This document shows positions 21,610 through 28,401 of a stretch of 28,401 bases of DNA, piece after piece. Under the pieces are notes generated by a model. The model was not told where the DNA came from and did no database searches. It was given only the letters and a program-made list of their open reading frames with translations. Location of the stretch: positions 1 through 28,401 of the forward strand of contig JAFWKB010000025.1 in the NCBI GenBank assembly GCA_017511405.1, in the 5' to 3' direction. The DNA comes from Candidatus Saccharimonadota bacterium (lineage in GTDB: Bacteria; Patescibacteriota; Saccharimonadia; Saccharimonadales; Saccharimonadaceae). The stretch's first letter is position 1, and every line of letters begins with the position of its first letter. Made by a program: the position numbers and the translations under genes.

Positions 21610-22644
21610 TTATTTTATTCTAGCCCAAAGTTTGTCGTATTTTTTAATGTCACCGCCTACATTTTCGATATAAGTTCCCCTTGAGAGGATTTCGTTTAGC
21701 TCGTTATCCGGAACTGTTTTAATGTTTTTGTTCGTAGAGATATATGGATATTCATCAATGATTCTTTTGCAAATATCATCTCTTAATAAAAAGTTAATAA
21801 AATCATAGGCCGCATCGACATTTTTAGCATTTTTGACGATTGCGTAGTTGTCCATACTTAGAGTAAATCCTTCGGCAGGGTAAGAGATTTTTAGGTTGGG
21901 ATTCTCGTCTTGCGCAAGGATAGCTTCGGCATTCCAGATTAAGCCCACATCAACCTCACCAGTGATAAAAAAGGATTTAGGCGAGTCGGAATCAAATGCT
22001 TTTATATTTGGTTTTAATTCTGTATAGAATTCATAGGCTTTTTCTAGATGATTATCGTTTGTGTCGTTAGCATTGAAACCTTCTGCGTTGAGCAGGGCGC
22101 CAATTATTATTCTTTGGTCATCAAGCAAAATGACGTTGTTTTTTAGTTCGGGTTTAAGTAAATCGCGATAGCTAGAAAGATGATCAACTTTTTCGTCGTC
22201 GTATAATAAAACGGTCGTCGCTAACAAGAAAGGCAAAGAGTATTTATTATCTTTGTCATATTCTTGATGCAGAAACACGTCGTTAATATTATTAAAATTT
22301 GATAGGCGAGAAGAATCAAGCGGTTCGAGCATATCTCGATAAATCATTAGGTCAATCATATAATCACTTGGAAAGATTAAATCGTAAGTACCATTTGCGG
22401 CGGAGGAAACTTTGGCGAGCAATTCTTCATTCGACGAATAAGTGCCGTAGTTCACTTTTATATTGTATTCTTTTTCAAAATCAGCGATAACATCATCAGG
22501 AATATAGCTAGTCCAGTTCAAGACATTTAGATAGGCAGTTTTAGCTTTTTCTTTAGGAGCATTGTTTTTGATAATTAAGCACAGCATTGTAAAGACAACG
22601 ATGCTGACTAGCAAGACTGAATACTTTATCTTTTGGTTCTTCAT
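21610..22644 (-). CDS. potD: spermidine/putrescine-binding protein
   Basis: A 344-aa periplasmic-type solute-binding protein that would deliver polyamines to PotBC. An N-terminal hydrophobic segment (8-26) anchors or exports it. The Cys at 22 is in TMLC, which is a poor lipobox, so a membrane anchor is more likely than a lipoprotein. PotD features: LNVLNWTSYIPDDVIADFEK, YDLIFPSDYMI, VGLIWNAEA, and the C-terminal IVKNAKNVDAAYDFINFLL. Its ATG overlaps the potC stop (TAATG). It is the last gene of potABCD. Confidence 0.9.
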   Translation of the reverse strand: MKNQKIKYSVLLVSIVVFTMLCLIIKNNAPKEKAKTAYLNVLNWTSYIPDDVIADFEKEYNIKVNYGTYSSNEELLAKVSSAANGTYDLIFPSDYMIDLMIYRDMLEPLDSSRLSNFNNINDVFLHQEYDKDNKYSLPFLLATTVLLYDDEKVDHLSSYRDLLKPELKNNVILLDDQRIIIGALLNAEGFNANDTNDNHLEKAYEFYTELKPNIKAFDSDSPKSFFITGEVDVGLIWNAEAILAQDENPNLKISYPAEGFTLSMDNYAIVKNAKNVDAAYDFINFLLRDDICKRIIDEYPYISTNKNIKTVPDNELNEILSRGTYIENVGGDIKKYDKLWARIK

Positions 22645-23501
22645 TAGCTTTTCCTTTTTAGTGCGTTCTTGGTTTCGATTTTTGAACTAATGAGGAGAGC
22701 AACTATGGTAAAAATCAGCATGAGTGTAGTTAGAGCGTTGACGTCGGGCGTGATGCCGGTTTTGATGTTTGAATATATATAAAGCGGAAGGGTATTTGTT
22801 CCGGGGCCAGCGGTAAAGTAAGAAATTACAACGTCATCCAGACTAAGCGTAAAGGCGAGAATGGCACCAGAAATAATCCCGGGCTTTATCATTGGGAGAG
22901 TAACATACCAAAATGTTTCAAAACGCGAGGCGCCGAGGTCTTCAGCAGCTTCCTCGATTGAGGGAGAGAAAGAATAGAGAGTCGAACGGACGCTTGTAAT
23001 TACGAAAGGAATCGAGAAAGAGATATGCGCAAGGAGAACTGTAAAGAATCCAAGTTCGAGTTTAAACAATGTAAAAATTGAGAGTAAGGAAATTCCTAAA
23101 ACTATTTCCGGGATGACGATTGGAATATAAATTAATTTACCGATAAATTTTTCGCCGAAGAAGTTGTATTTTTTAAGCCCGACGGCCGAGATAGTGCCGA
23201 TTATAGTGGAGATAGTCGTGCTTAAAACCGCAATTAGAATCGTGTTTCTAAAAGCTTCGAGCAAGTTTTCGTTTTGGAAAAGTTTTCCATACCATTCAAA
23301 AGTGAAACCAGTGAAGATAATATTCATTTTGGAGGAGTTGAAGCTAAAGACAACAAGGATGATAATCGGCATAAATAAAAACAATAGTACAAGAGCAATA
23401 AAAACGTTGCGCCAAAAAGTTTTTCGGCGATGATCGCTCGGTTTCTTGGTAGCAACCTTATCTAGGATTGGTTCGAAATCTGATAAAACTAGGTTTGGCA
23501 T
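22644..23501 (-). CDS. potC: spermidine/putrescine ABC transporter permease
   Basis: A 285-aa inner-membrane permease with six predicted spans. It has the ABC permease EAA loop, seen as EEAAEDLGASRFETFWYVTLP with G-x9-P spacing, which docks to PotA. The second half (FTLSLDDVVISYFTAGPGTNTL) is characteristic of PotC/PotI rather than PotB. The ATG abuts the potB stop (TAAATG) and the Shine-Dalgarno GGAGG lies in the last potB codons. It is the third gene of the operon. Confidence 0.92.
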   Translation of the reverse strand: MPNLVLSDFEPILDKVATKKPSDHRRKTFWRNVFIALVLLFLFMPIIILVVFSFNSSKMNIIFTGFTFEWYGKLFQNENLLEAFRNTILIAVLSTTISTIIGTISAVGLKKYNFFGEKFIGKLIYIPIVIPEIVLGISLLSIFTLFKLELGFFTVLLAHISFSIPFVITSVRSTLYSFSPSIEEAAEDLGASRFETFWYVTLPMIKPGIISGAILAFTLSLDDVVISYFTAGPGTNTLPLYIYSNIKTGITPDVNALTTLMLIFTIVALLISSKIETKNALKRKS

Positions 23502-24500
23502 TTATCCTCCAAGCTCGTCCAAATCGCCACCGATTTTTTGATAGAGTTTTACGAGGCCGAAAGTCATAACAAGGAGCAAAATCGAGAGCGCCGCGCCAAG
23601 AGGCCAATTCCTTGCGGTTAGGAACTGGTTTTTAATTAAGTTTCCAATAATCATTGACTTCCCGCCGCCGAGAATGTCGGCGATAAAGAAATAGCCTATG
23701 GCAGGAATAAAAACCATAAGTGAACCATTAAACGCTCCCGGAAGAGTCAAAGGAAGGTAAACGCGGAAAAACTTTTTGAGTTTTCCGGCGCCTAAATCTT
23801 CGGCGGCATCAAGGAGGTTTTGGTCGACTTTCGAAACAGCGGAATAGACTGGCAAAATCATAAACGGAAGCAAAGTATAAACCATGCCGATAATAATTCC
23901 GAGATTGTTATACATCAAATTGAAAGGCTCGTTTATTATTCCAAGAGAAACTAAGCTATAGTTTATTACGCCATTTTTTCTAAGCAACGTAATCCAACCG
24001 TAGGTGCGGATTAATGAGTTCGTCAAAAACGGGACCATGACGAGTTTGATAATTAAACTTCGAGTTTTTTCAGGCTTATCACGAAGAAAGATTGAAAATG
24101 GATAGGAAATTAGGAGGCAGATAAATGTAGTTATGAGGCCAATTAGAACCGAGGTAAAAAATATTTTTAGGAAGGTCGGATCGAACGCTTCGATGTAGTT
24201 TTTGATTGTGATTTCATAATCGTAACTTCCGTAGTTATCTCCTTTAAGGAAAGAGAGGAAGAATACGTAGACGAGCGGAGCGAAGATTAAGAGGAGGGCG
24301 TAAATTATAACCGGGAGCGTTACAAAGATTTTGAACCCGTCAAATCCGGAAGGTTTTCGGAAGAGTTTGGAACTGTTCACGGAGGAAACGGAATCTGACG
24401 AGAATGATTGGTTATGGTTATTCTTGATTGAGGTGGAGCTGCTCGGAGATTTCTGAGTTGTTTCGGAAGATGACGAGAAAGCATGATTATGGTTTTTCAT
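23502..24500 (-). CDS. potB: spermidine/putrescine ABC transporter permease with Ser/Asn-rich N-tail
   Basis: A 332-aa permease. From about residue 55 it is a normal PotB with six spans and the EAA loop DAAEDLGAGKLKKFFRVYLP, followed by PGAFNGSLMVFIPAIGYFF. The first 50 residues are unusual: low-complexity Ser/Asn/His/Gln sequence (HAFSSSSETTQKSPSSS) that would sit in the cytosol. The start overlaps the end of potA by 14 nt with no strong Shine-Dalgarno. A later start cannot be excluded, but no ATG with a good ribosome site is visible inside the tail. Confidence 0.9.
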   Translation of the reverse strand: MKNHNHAFSSSSETTQKSPSSSTSIKNNHNQSFSSDSVSSVNSSKLFRKPSGFDGFKIFVTLPVIIYALLLIFAPLVYVFFLSFLKGDNYGSYDYEITIKNYIEAFDPTFLKIFFTSVLIGLITTFICLLISYPFSIFLRDKPEKTRSLIIKLVMVPFLTNSLIRTYGWITLLRKNGVINYSLVSLGIINEPFNLMYNNLGIIIGMVYTLLPFMILPVYSAVSKVDQNLLDAAEDLGAGKLKKFFRVYLPLTLPGAFNGSLMVFIPAIGYFFIADILGGGKSMIIGNLIKNQFLTARNWPLGAALSILLLVMTFGLVKLYQKIGGDLDELGG

Positions 24501-25260
24501 AACGCGCCATCCGTGTTTTCTTAAAGTTGATTAAATCTATGTCGGAAATGAAGGATTTTACGAACTCGTTTTTGGGGTTTTTATAGATTTCTTCAGGGGT
24601 CCCGAGTTGGACAATTCGGCCAAGATTCATAATTGCGATTCGGTCAGACATAGTGAGAGCCTCATCTTGATCGTGAGTGACGTAAACGAAAGTCATCCCG
24701 AGTTTAGTTTGGAATTCCTTTAGTTCGGTTTGCATCTCGCGTTTGAGTTTTAAGTCGAGAGAGGCGAGACTTTCGTCGAGAAGGAGAAGTTTGTGTTTCA
24801 TGACGATTCCGCGAGCAATCGCGACACGTTGTTGTTGCCCGCCAGAAAGCTGGGCAGGAAGACGGTCTTCAAAACCGGTCAGCTTAACGAGACGAAGAGC
24901 AGAGCGAATTCTTTTGGATGCCTCGGCTTTAGGTATTCTCGCCATTTTAAGACCAAAATTAATGTTTTCCCAGACAGAAAGGTGAGGAAAGAGAGCGAAA
25001 TTTTGAAAAATGGTATTTACATCTCTTTTCGCGGCGGGGATGTCAGTAACGTCTTTCCCTTCGAGGAATATTTTTCCCCTCGAGACAGATTCAAGCCCAG
25101 CAATCATCCTTAAAATAGTCGTCTTTCCGCAACCGGAAGGGCCAAGAAGCGTCAAAAACTCACCGTCATAAATTTCGAGAGAGAAATTTTTTATGATGGT
25201 TTTGTCACCAAAGGTTTTTTGGACACCCTCAAGTTTTACTAACGCCTCACCCTTTTCCAT
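24487..25260 (-). CDS. potA: spermidine/putrescine ABC transporter ATPase lacking the C-terminal regulatory domain
   Basis: A 257-aa ATPase energising PotBC. Walker A GPSGCGKTT (40-48), Q-loop at 86, signature LSGGQQQR (138-145), Walker B LLLLDE (158-163) with D-loop SLASLD, and H196 in the switch. PotA is usually about 370 aa with a C-terminal TOBE-type domain; here it stops at the end of the nucleotide-binding domain, and potB starts within its last codons. This looks like a true short form, not a frameshift, though a lost domain remains possible. TGC-TAAACT ends 6 nt before the ATG with no Shine-Dalgarno. Confidence 0.92.
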   Translation of the reverse strand: MEKGEALVKLEGVQKTFGDKTIIKNFSLEIYDGEFLTLLGPSGCGKTTILRMIAGLESVSRGKIFLEGKDVTDIPAAKRDVNTIFQNFALFPHLSVWENINFGLKMARIPKAEASKRIRSALRLVKLTGFEDRLPAQLSGGQQQRVAIARGIVMKHKLLLLDESLASLDLKLKREMQTELKEFQTKLGMTFVYVTHDQDEALTMSDRIAIMNLGRIVQLGTPEEIYKNPKNEFVKSFISDIDLINFKKTRMARYEKP

Positions 25261-25266
25261 AAGTTT

Positions 25267-25275
25267 AGTTTAGCA
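25267..25275 (-). promoter_or_regulatory. extended -10 promoter of potABCD (leaderless)
   Basis: TGC-TAAACT on the minus strand, with a 6-nt spacer (AAACTT) to the potA ATG. The spacer is identical to that of the GH97 gene. Confidence 0.5.
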
Positions 25276-25340
25276 TATGCTTAAATTTTCTACAAGATTT
25301 CTAAAGAAAAAGAGGCTATGCTTGCGATATTTTAATGATT

Positions 25341-25349
25341 TGATATAAA
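25341..25349 (+). promoter_or_regulatory. extended -10 promoter of the InlB-repeat protein gene
   Basis: TGA-TATAAA on the plus strand, 37 nt before the ATG at 25387. A GAGGGAG ribosome site is present in the leader. Confidence 0.5.
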
Positions 25350-25386
25350 GGGGTGAAAGATAGAAAATTGATAAGTGAGGGAGCTT

Positions 25387-26625
25387 ATGCAGTCATTCGC
25401 AAAAATTATTTTAGGAATCGCATTAGGTACAGGTTTGTCGATTTCTTTTGCGCAGGTATCTTATGCGCTAGATTTAGGATTATTAACTGGCGAGAAAGTC
25501 GAAACGATTAATGAGGAAGAGATCGCTCCGGTCGCTACTTTTGTACGTGAAATAGACGGAAAAGAAATGCTCGTCGACTCCATAAGTGCCGATGCAAAAG
25601 GTGTCGTTTCGCTCAACGTTGAGCCAGCTTTAAGGATTGATGAATATTTCGAAGGATGGAAAAACGAGACTGGGGCTTATGTCGGAACGAGAACCACGAC
25701 GATTACCGAGGATACAACATTTTATGCGAAGATTGGAAAGAAAGTTTGGGTAAACTTTGAGACGGGCGACGGAGCGGAAAATGTAGGGGCGTTAGTCGTA
25801 ATGCCAGGGACAACGATTAAGTCGATTCCGGAGCCAAAGAGGACTGGTTATGAGTTCATAGAGTGGAAGAAAGATGGCGAAGCGTTTGATTTTAAGGAGA
25901 AGATTGTAGAAGACATTGTTCTTACGGCGGAGTGGAAAGTTGCGGAAGCTCCTTATACAATTGTCGTGCGCCGTGAAGACGAAAATGGTCAGATGAAGGC
26001 CGTGCAGACGATTTTAGACAGGAAGGCGATGAGCGGGAGTTTAGTTACGATTTCGTCGGATGATACCCAGATTAAGTTTTCTACCATGAAGGATTTTGTG
26101 TCGAAGGAATCGGAGATAACGAAGGAGATTTCTAGTGACGGAACAACGGTGTTTTATGTTGATTTTCTAAGGAAGAAATCTTCAGATGAAGATTTAAGAG
26201 AAGAAGCTTCAGCTCTTCCCAAAGACATCTCGGAAAAAAGTCAAAATCCGTTGGTAATAAATAACGAAACACCGTCAGAAATGGTTCAAGAAGAAAACCA
26301 TTCTGAGAACGAAGGTATTGCGTTCGAGACAGAAACTAAAAAAGTGCCCGAGCTACATCTGGATAATTTTCTAAGGACGCCGGCGGAGATTGTTGTTTAT
26401 GATTCGTTAAACCTTGGATTTTCACCGCTGTCGGAAATTGAGAAACTAGTCGTTCCGCCAGAGTCGATTAGGTTTCGTGTTATAATTGGGTATTATGTCA
26501 AGAAAAATCAATTTGAACAAAACCGCGAGTTTCGAGCCGGAGAGGTGTTGGGTCGGAGAAACGCAAAAGATTTGCTATCCTACGCGGGAGGAGGCGGAAG
26601 TCGCGGCCAGAGTCGCCGAACATGA
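25387..26625 (+). CDS. secreted InlB-type repeat protein
   Basis: A 412-aa protein with a classic signal peptide (MQSFAKIILGIALGTGLSIS, cleavage likely after VSYA, residue 27). It has one and a half InlB/Listeria-Bacteroides repeats: an incomplete one around EYFEGWKNETGAYVG...TTFYAKI, and a full one from VNFETGDGAENVGALVV through P-G-T-T-I to EFIEWKKDGEAFDF and LTAEWK. Such repeats are small beta domains found in surface adhesins. A Glu-rich low-complexity region follows. The last 44 codons overlap the 67-aa gene and end in Gly/Arg-rich sequence, so the true C-terminus may have been altered by frameshift. A GTG at 25375 is an alternative start. Confidence 0.75.
   Translation: MQSFAKIILGIALGTGLSISFAQVSYALDLGLLTGEKVETINEEEIAPVATFVREIDGKEMLVDSISADAKGVVSLNVEPALRIDEYFEGWKNETGAYVGTRTTTITEDTTFYAKIGKKVWVNFETGDGAENVGALVVMPGTTIKSIPEPKRTGYEFIEWKKDGEAFDFKEKIVEDIVLTAEWKVAEAPYTIVVRREDENGQMKAVQTILDRKAMSGSLVTISSDDTQIKFSTMKDFVSKESEITKEISSDGTTVFYVDFLRKKSSDEDLREEASALPKDISEKSQNPLVINNETPSEMVQEENHSENEGIAFETETKKVPELHLDNFLRTPAEIVVYDSLNLGFSPLSEIEKLVVPPESIRFRVIIGYYVKKNQFEQNREFRAGEVLGRRNAKDLLSYAGGGGSRGQSRRT
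26478..26486 (+). promoter_or_regulatory. extended -10 promoter inside the InlB-repeat gene
   Basis: TGT-TATAAT ends 8 nt before the ATG of the 67-aa gene at 26495. No Shine-Dalgarno is present, so this gene appears leaderless. Confidence 0.6.
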
Positions 26626-26698
26626 CCACAACCTCGGATTTAAACTTTCGGTTTATAAATGCGAGTTTGGAGAGCATTGGCATTTAAGTTCGAAATAA
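26495..26698 (+). CDS. small conserved Cys/His protein, 67 aa
   Basis: The product contains CWVGETQKICYPTREEAEVA, then an amphipathic helix (AARVAEHDHNLG) and KLSVYKCEFGEHWHLSS. The pattern of a positively charged Tyr/Phe turn, an E-A-E-x-A-A helix and a final Y-x-C-x-x-G-x-H-W-H-L strand resembles short proteins common in Saccharibacteria. The Cys/His set could bind zinc, though this is unproven. The ATG at 26495 lies 8 nt after a TGTTATAAT box. The first 131 nt overlap the end of the secreted-protein gene in another frame, and a bidirectional terminator overlaps its stop. Confidence 0.7.
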   Translation: MSRKINLNKTASFEPERCWVGETQKICYPTREEAEVAARVAEHDHNLGFKLSVYKCEFGEHWHLSSK

Positions 26699-26727
26699 AA
26701 AAATCTCCCCGAGGGGGAGATTTTTTG
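26697..26727. terminator. bidirectional rho-independent terminator
   Basis: AAAAAATCTCCCC and GGGGAGATTTTTT pair perfectly around a 3-nt loop (26698-26726), giving a U-tract on both strands. It serves the plus-strand 67-aa gene and the convergent pseudopilin gene. Confidence 0.9.
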
Positions 26728-26739
26728 TAAGTTATCCGA

Positions 26740-27246
26740 TTAGTTGTTCGATTGACAGTAGGTTCCTGTACCAGCTTCCGTTTGTCCGAAAACGGCATAT
26801 GCGCGGTTTGACTTAACATATTTTGGAACACTTGGCGAAACTGTATCATCACATATAGCATTCTTGACGACAAAAACCACGGTGGCATTGTCCCTAGTAG
26901 CTTTTGCCGGCATTTCCGTAACACTGATGCCGCATTTGTCCGAGCCACTCGCACACACTTTAAGCTTTAAGTCATAGGTTAATCCGTTTGGATCTTTGCC
27001 GGACTCGTTTATATAGTTAACGGAGTCAGTGGAGCTAAGGCTGCTTGGCAAATTCCCGTTATTGTTGGTAATATATTGAGTCATAGCAGCCGAGAGAGCG
27101 GCGTAATCGTTTCTACGTTGAGTGTCACGTTGAGAACGTTGCATGTTAGGAAGGGCGATGAAGACCATGAGGAAGATAAGACCAGCGATAGCAAGAACGA
27201 GGACGACCTCGATAATCGTAAAACCCTTTTTAGATTTAGTATTCAT
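26740..27246 (-). CDS. type IV pseudopilin / prepilin
   Basis: A 168-aa prepilin with a short basic leader and the cleavage/methylation site K7-G8^F9-TII-E13, followed by a 20-residue hydrophobic helix (VVLVLAIAGLIFLMVFIALP). The next segment, MQRSQRDTQRRNDYAALSAA, is a pattern recognised from Saccharibacteria pilins. The globular part has two Cys pairs (CASGSDKC; C near 133 and 164), probably disulfides. It would be a subunit of a type IV pilus or pseudopilus, used in CPR bacteria for host attachment or DNA uptake. No other pil genes are in the window. AAAGGAAC lies 8 nt before the ATG. Confidence 0.93.
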   Translation of the reverse strand: MNTKSKKGFTIIEVVLVLAIAGLIFLMVFIALPNMQRSQRDTQRRNDYAALSAAMTQYITNNNGNLPSSLSSTDSVNYINESGKDPNGLTYDLKLKVCASGSDKCGISVTEMPAKATRDNATVVFVVKNAICDDTVSPSVPKYVKSNRAYAVFGQTEAGTGTYCQSNN

Positions 27247-27284
27247 AAAAGATAGTTCCTTTCGTTGTTTTTATGCTTAGTATT

Positions 27285-27293
27285 ATCATAACA
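27285..27293 (-). promoter_or_regulatory. extended -10 promoter of the pseudopilin gene
   Basis: TGT-TATGAT on the minus strand, 38 nt before the ATG at 27246. This gene has a leader with an AAAGGAAC ribosome site. Confidence 0.55.
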
Positions 27294-27460
27294 AATGATT
27301 GCAGAATTTCAAGGTTTTTTTATAAAAATTTTAAAAATAGAAACAATCTATTTTGGCACGATATGACGCAATACGATTATAGATAAGTGGTCGACTTAGT
27401 TCAAGGTGCAGCCTTTTTATCGACAATGCGTCGCGAAGGAGTCACGTAATTGCTTGACTC
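27294..27460. other. AT-rich divergent intergenic region
   Basis: No gene is supported. An A/T tract (about 27312-27345) lies upstream of the pseudopilin promoter and could act as an UP element. Further right, AAGG-TGCAG-CCTT followed by TTT (about 27403-27420) is a weak hairpin. Nothing else is recognised. Confidence 0.4.
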
Positions 27461-27489
27461 TTGACAAATTATAGCGTTTGTGCTATAAT
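27461..27489 (+). promoter_or_regulatory. near-consensus sigma-70 promoter
   Basis: TTGACA (27461-27466), a 17-bp spacer, then TATAAT (27484-27489), an exact match at both boxes, with TGC before the -10. It drives the 110-aa gene, whose leader has AAGGAG at 27525-27530. It is the only exact -35/-10 pair noticed in the window. Confidence 0.85.
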
Positions 27490-27538
27490 GGAGTTGATTT
27501 GGGTAAAATTGTACTTTTTTAGATAAGGAGTGGTTTTT

Positions 27539-27871
27539 ATGAGACAAACGCTTGATAATTTTGTTCTTACCTCTAACAAAGCACGTAATCATTTCATTTT
27601 TTCAGTTCAGGAAGCTCCCGCTACAGGTCGCCCCACCACAGTAGAGATTCGCTATTCGGCGGCAAAATATCAGGATTTCTTTTCTACAGACAAATGGGTT
27701 TTGCTTAGAGATGTTGTCGAAGCAAAATCGCACGGCACGATGTATGTCGCAACTGACGAATATCTCTTCGAGAGAGGAATAATCGAGATTAAGATTGCAT
27801 CAATGAACCACAATTATCAGGAACGACTGGTCGTCGGAGTTCTTAGATGGATTTCTGAAGAATTTTTCTAA
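27539..27871 (+). CDS. hypothetical protein, 110 aa, strongly promoted
   Basis: Not recognised. The start is the ATG at 27539, 8 nt after AAGGAG; an in-frame GTG at 27530 is too close to the ribosome site. The product begins MRQTLDNFVLTSNKARNHFI and is mixed alpha/beta, with a charged middle (KWVLLRDVVEAKSHGTMYVA) and a C-terminal WISEEFF. No signal peptide or membrane span. It is a monocistronic unit between an exact consensus promoter and a terminator, so it should be highly expressed. Confidence 0.7.
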   Translation: MRQTLDNFVLTSNKARNHFIFSVQEAPATGRPTTVEIRYSAAKYQDFFSTDKWVLLRDVVEAKSHGTMYVATDEYLFERGIIEIKIASMNHNYQERLVVGVLRWISEEFF

Positions 27872-27896
27872 AAACATTACGATCAAACGATTCCCC

Positions 27897-27923
27897 GGCT
27901 CGCTACTTTGGCGAGCTATTTTT
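27897..27923 (+). terminator. rho-independent terminator
   Basis: GCTCGC/GCGAGC stem (27898-27916) with loop TACTTTG, followed by TATTTTT. It lies 26 nt after the stop of the 110-aa gene. Confidence 0.82.
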
Positions 27924-27924
27924 A

Positions 27925-27942
27925 TGATATAATCGTTATAAT
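27925..27942 (+). promoter_or_regulatory. promoter with two -10 boxes before the right-edge gene
   Basis: TGA-TATAAT at 27925-27933 and a second TATAAT at 27937-27942. A GGAGG ribosome site at 27956-27960 is followed by the ATG at 27968. Confidence 0.6.
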
Positions 27943-27967
27943 AAACTGTTCATTTGGAGGTAATTTA

Positions 27968-28401
27968 ATGTTAAATCCCAATGTGCCAAAGGTAACCTCA
28001 GATTATGAGCGTGTCGAAAACCTTCTAGCAAGTTTGACGCCAGACCCGCGGGATTTTGAGGGGCGGACGTATCCTACAGACGAAGTGATGAGCGACATAA
28101 AGCAGCTTGATGATTTTAGGCTTACGCCAGGATATAAAAAGAGCGACGAGCAGTCGAACTCTAAGCTTCTTGAGGAGACGTTTACAGACATGGCGGAGCG
28201 AGGGGATTGGTTCAGCGAGAACGAGGCTTATGGAAGCGACCCGGATTACTTAGCCCTTGTTACGTTCCCTGCTTCCGACATCGACGATACGTTTAATCAT
28301 GTCGATGTTGTTGGCATGATTGAGAACGAAGCGACGGAACACGAGATGACGCCGTTTGCGATTGACTTAACTTATAACACCGATAGCGAAAAACTGACGC
28401 A
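27968..28401 (+). CDS. hypothetical protein, N-terminal part (possible PD-(D/E)xK-type nuclease)
   Basis: Runs off the right edge; 144 complete codons are visible. It starts MLNPNVPKVTSDYERVENLL behind GGAGG with a 7-nt spacer. The first 90 residues are helical and acidic. The segment FPASDIDDTFNHVDVVGMI, followed 20 residues later by PFAIDLTYNTDSEKL, gives D-x(n)-D-x-T spacing with hydrophobic strands. That recalls the core of restriction-endonuclease-like nucleases. The match is loose and the catalytic end is not visible, so this is only a hypothesis. Confidence 0.6.
   Translation, partial: MLNPNVPKVTSDYERVENLLASLTPDPRDFEGRTYPTDEVMSDIKQLDDFRLTPGYKKSDEQSNSKLLEETFTDMAERGDWFSENEAYGSDPDYLALVTFPASDIDDTFNHVDVVGMIENEATEHEMTPFAIDLTYNTDSEKLT

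Noticed and set aside
21610..22644. PotD as a lipoprotein
   Set aside because: The only candidate Cys follows T-M-L, which does not fit a lipobox (small residue needed before Cys).
1..28401. Alternative genetic code (TGA as Gly) as in Absconditabacteria/Gracilibacteria
   Set aside because: Several genes end at TGA in tight, overlapping junctions, and family-length proteins are obtained with TGA as stop.
1..28401. CRISPR array or insertion sequence
   Set aside because: No regularly spaced repeats, no transposase and no terminal inverted repeats were seen.

Overview
The window fits a Candidatus Saccharibacteria (TM7, CPR) chromosome carrying the edge of a prophage or related integrated element. 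The best lineage clue is the type IV pseudopilin N-terminus (KKG^FTIIE followed by the IFLMVFIALP / QRSQRDTQRR stretch). Small gene sizes, the potABCD and thyA-folA-glyA blocks, and a short Cys/His protein fit the same group. The standard bacterial code works throughout, with TGA as a stop, so a code-25 lineage is unlikely. The lineage call rests on family recognition, not on a search.

Region 1 (1-4990, all minus strand) is a phage-type early module. Transcription runs from about 4990 down to 1. Its order is: a structured leader RNA, a protein with an internal duplication, a putative single-strand annealing protein, a YqaJ-type exonuclease, two small proteins (one ending like SSB), a phage tRNA(CAU) beside repeats and hairpins, then small overlapping genes including a Fragile-X-F type membrane protein, a SAM-methyltransferase-like protein and a truncated YopX protein.

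Region 2 (5030-5330) is a tRNA unit on the minus strand: a promoter, the 5' half of an Ala-like tRNA, an intact tRNA-Ala(GGC) and two tandem terminators. It separates the phage module from host genes.

Region 3 (5313-18540) is host housekeeping and envelope/carbohydrate genes: trpS, an HD-domain phosphohydrolase, a minus-strand operon glycosyltransferase - GH57 - CotH kinase, a divergent promoter shared with tRNA-Trp, a CmpB-like membrane protein, an MGDG-synthase-like glycolipid glycosyltransferase, a GH97 glycosidase, a CapA-like protein, a beta-lactamase-fold serine hydrolase and a CAP-domain surface protein.

Region 4 (18590-25275, minus strand) holds potABCD (polyamine import), thyA-folA-glyA (a closed folate cycle for dTMP synthesis) and tRNA-Ala(CGC). 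Region 5 (25340-28401) holds a secreted InlB-repeat protein overlapped by a small Cys/His protein, a pseudopilin, an unknown 110-aa protein behind a near-consensus promoter, and the start of a possible nuclease gene.

A recurrent theme is initiation mode. Several host genes (trpS, the glycosyltransferase, GH97, capA-like, potA, the 67-aa protein) have their ATG only 6-8 nt after a -10 box, usually of the TGN-TATAAT type, with no Shine-Dalgarno, so they look leaderless. The phage genes and many other host genes have clear AGGAGG sites.
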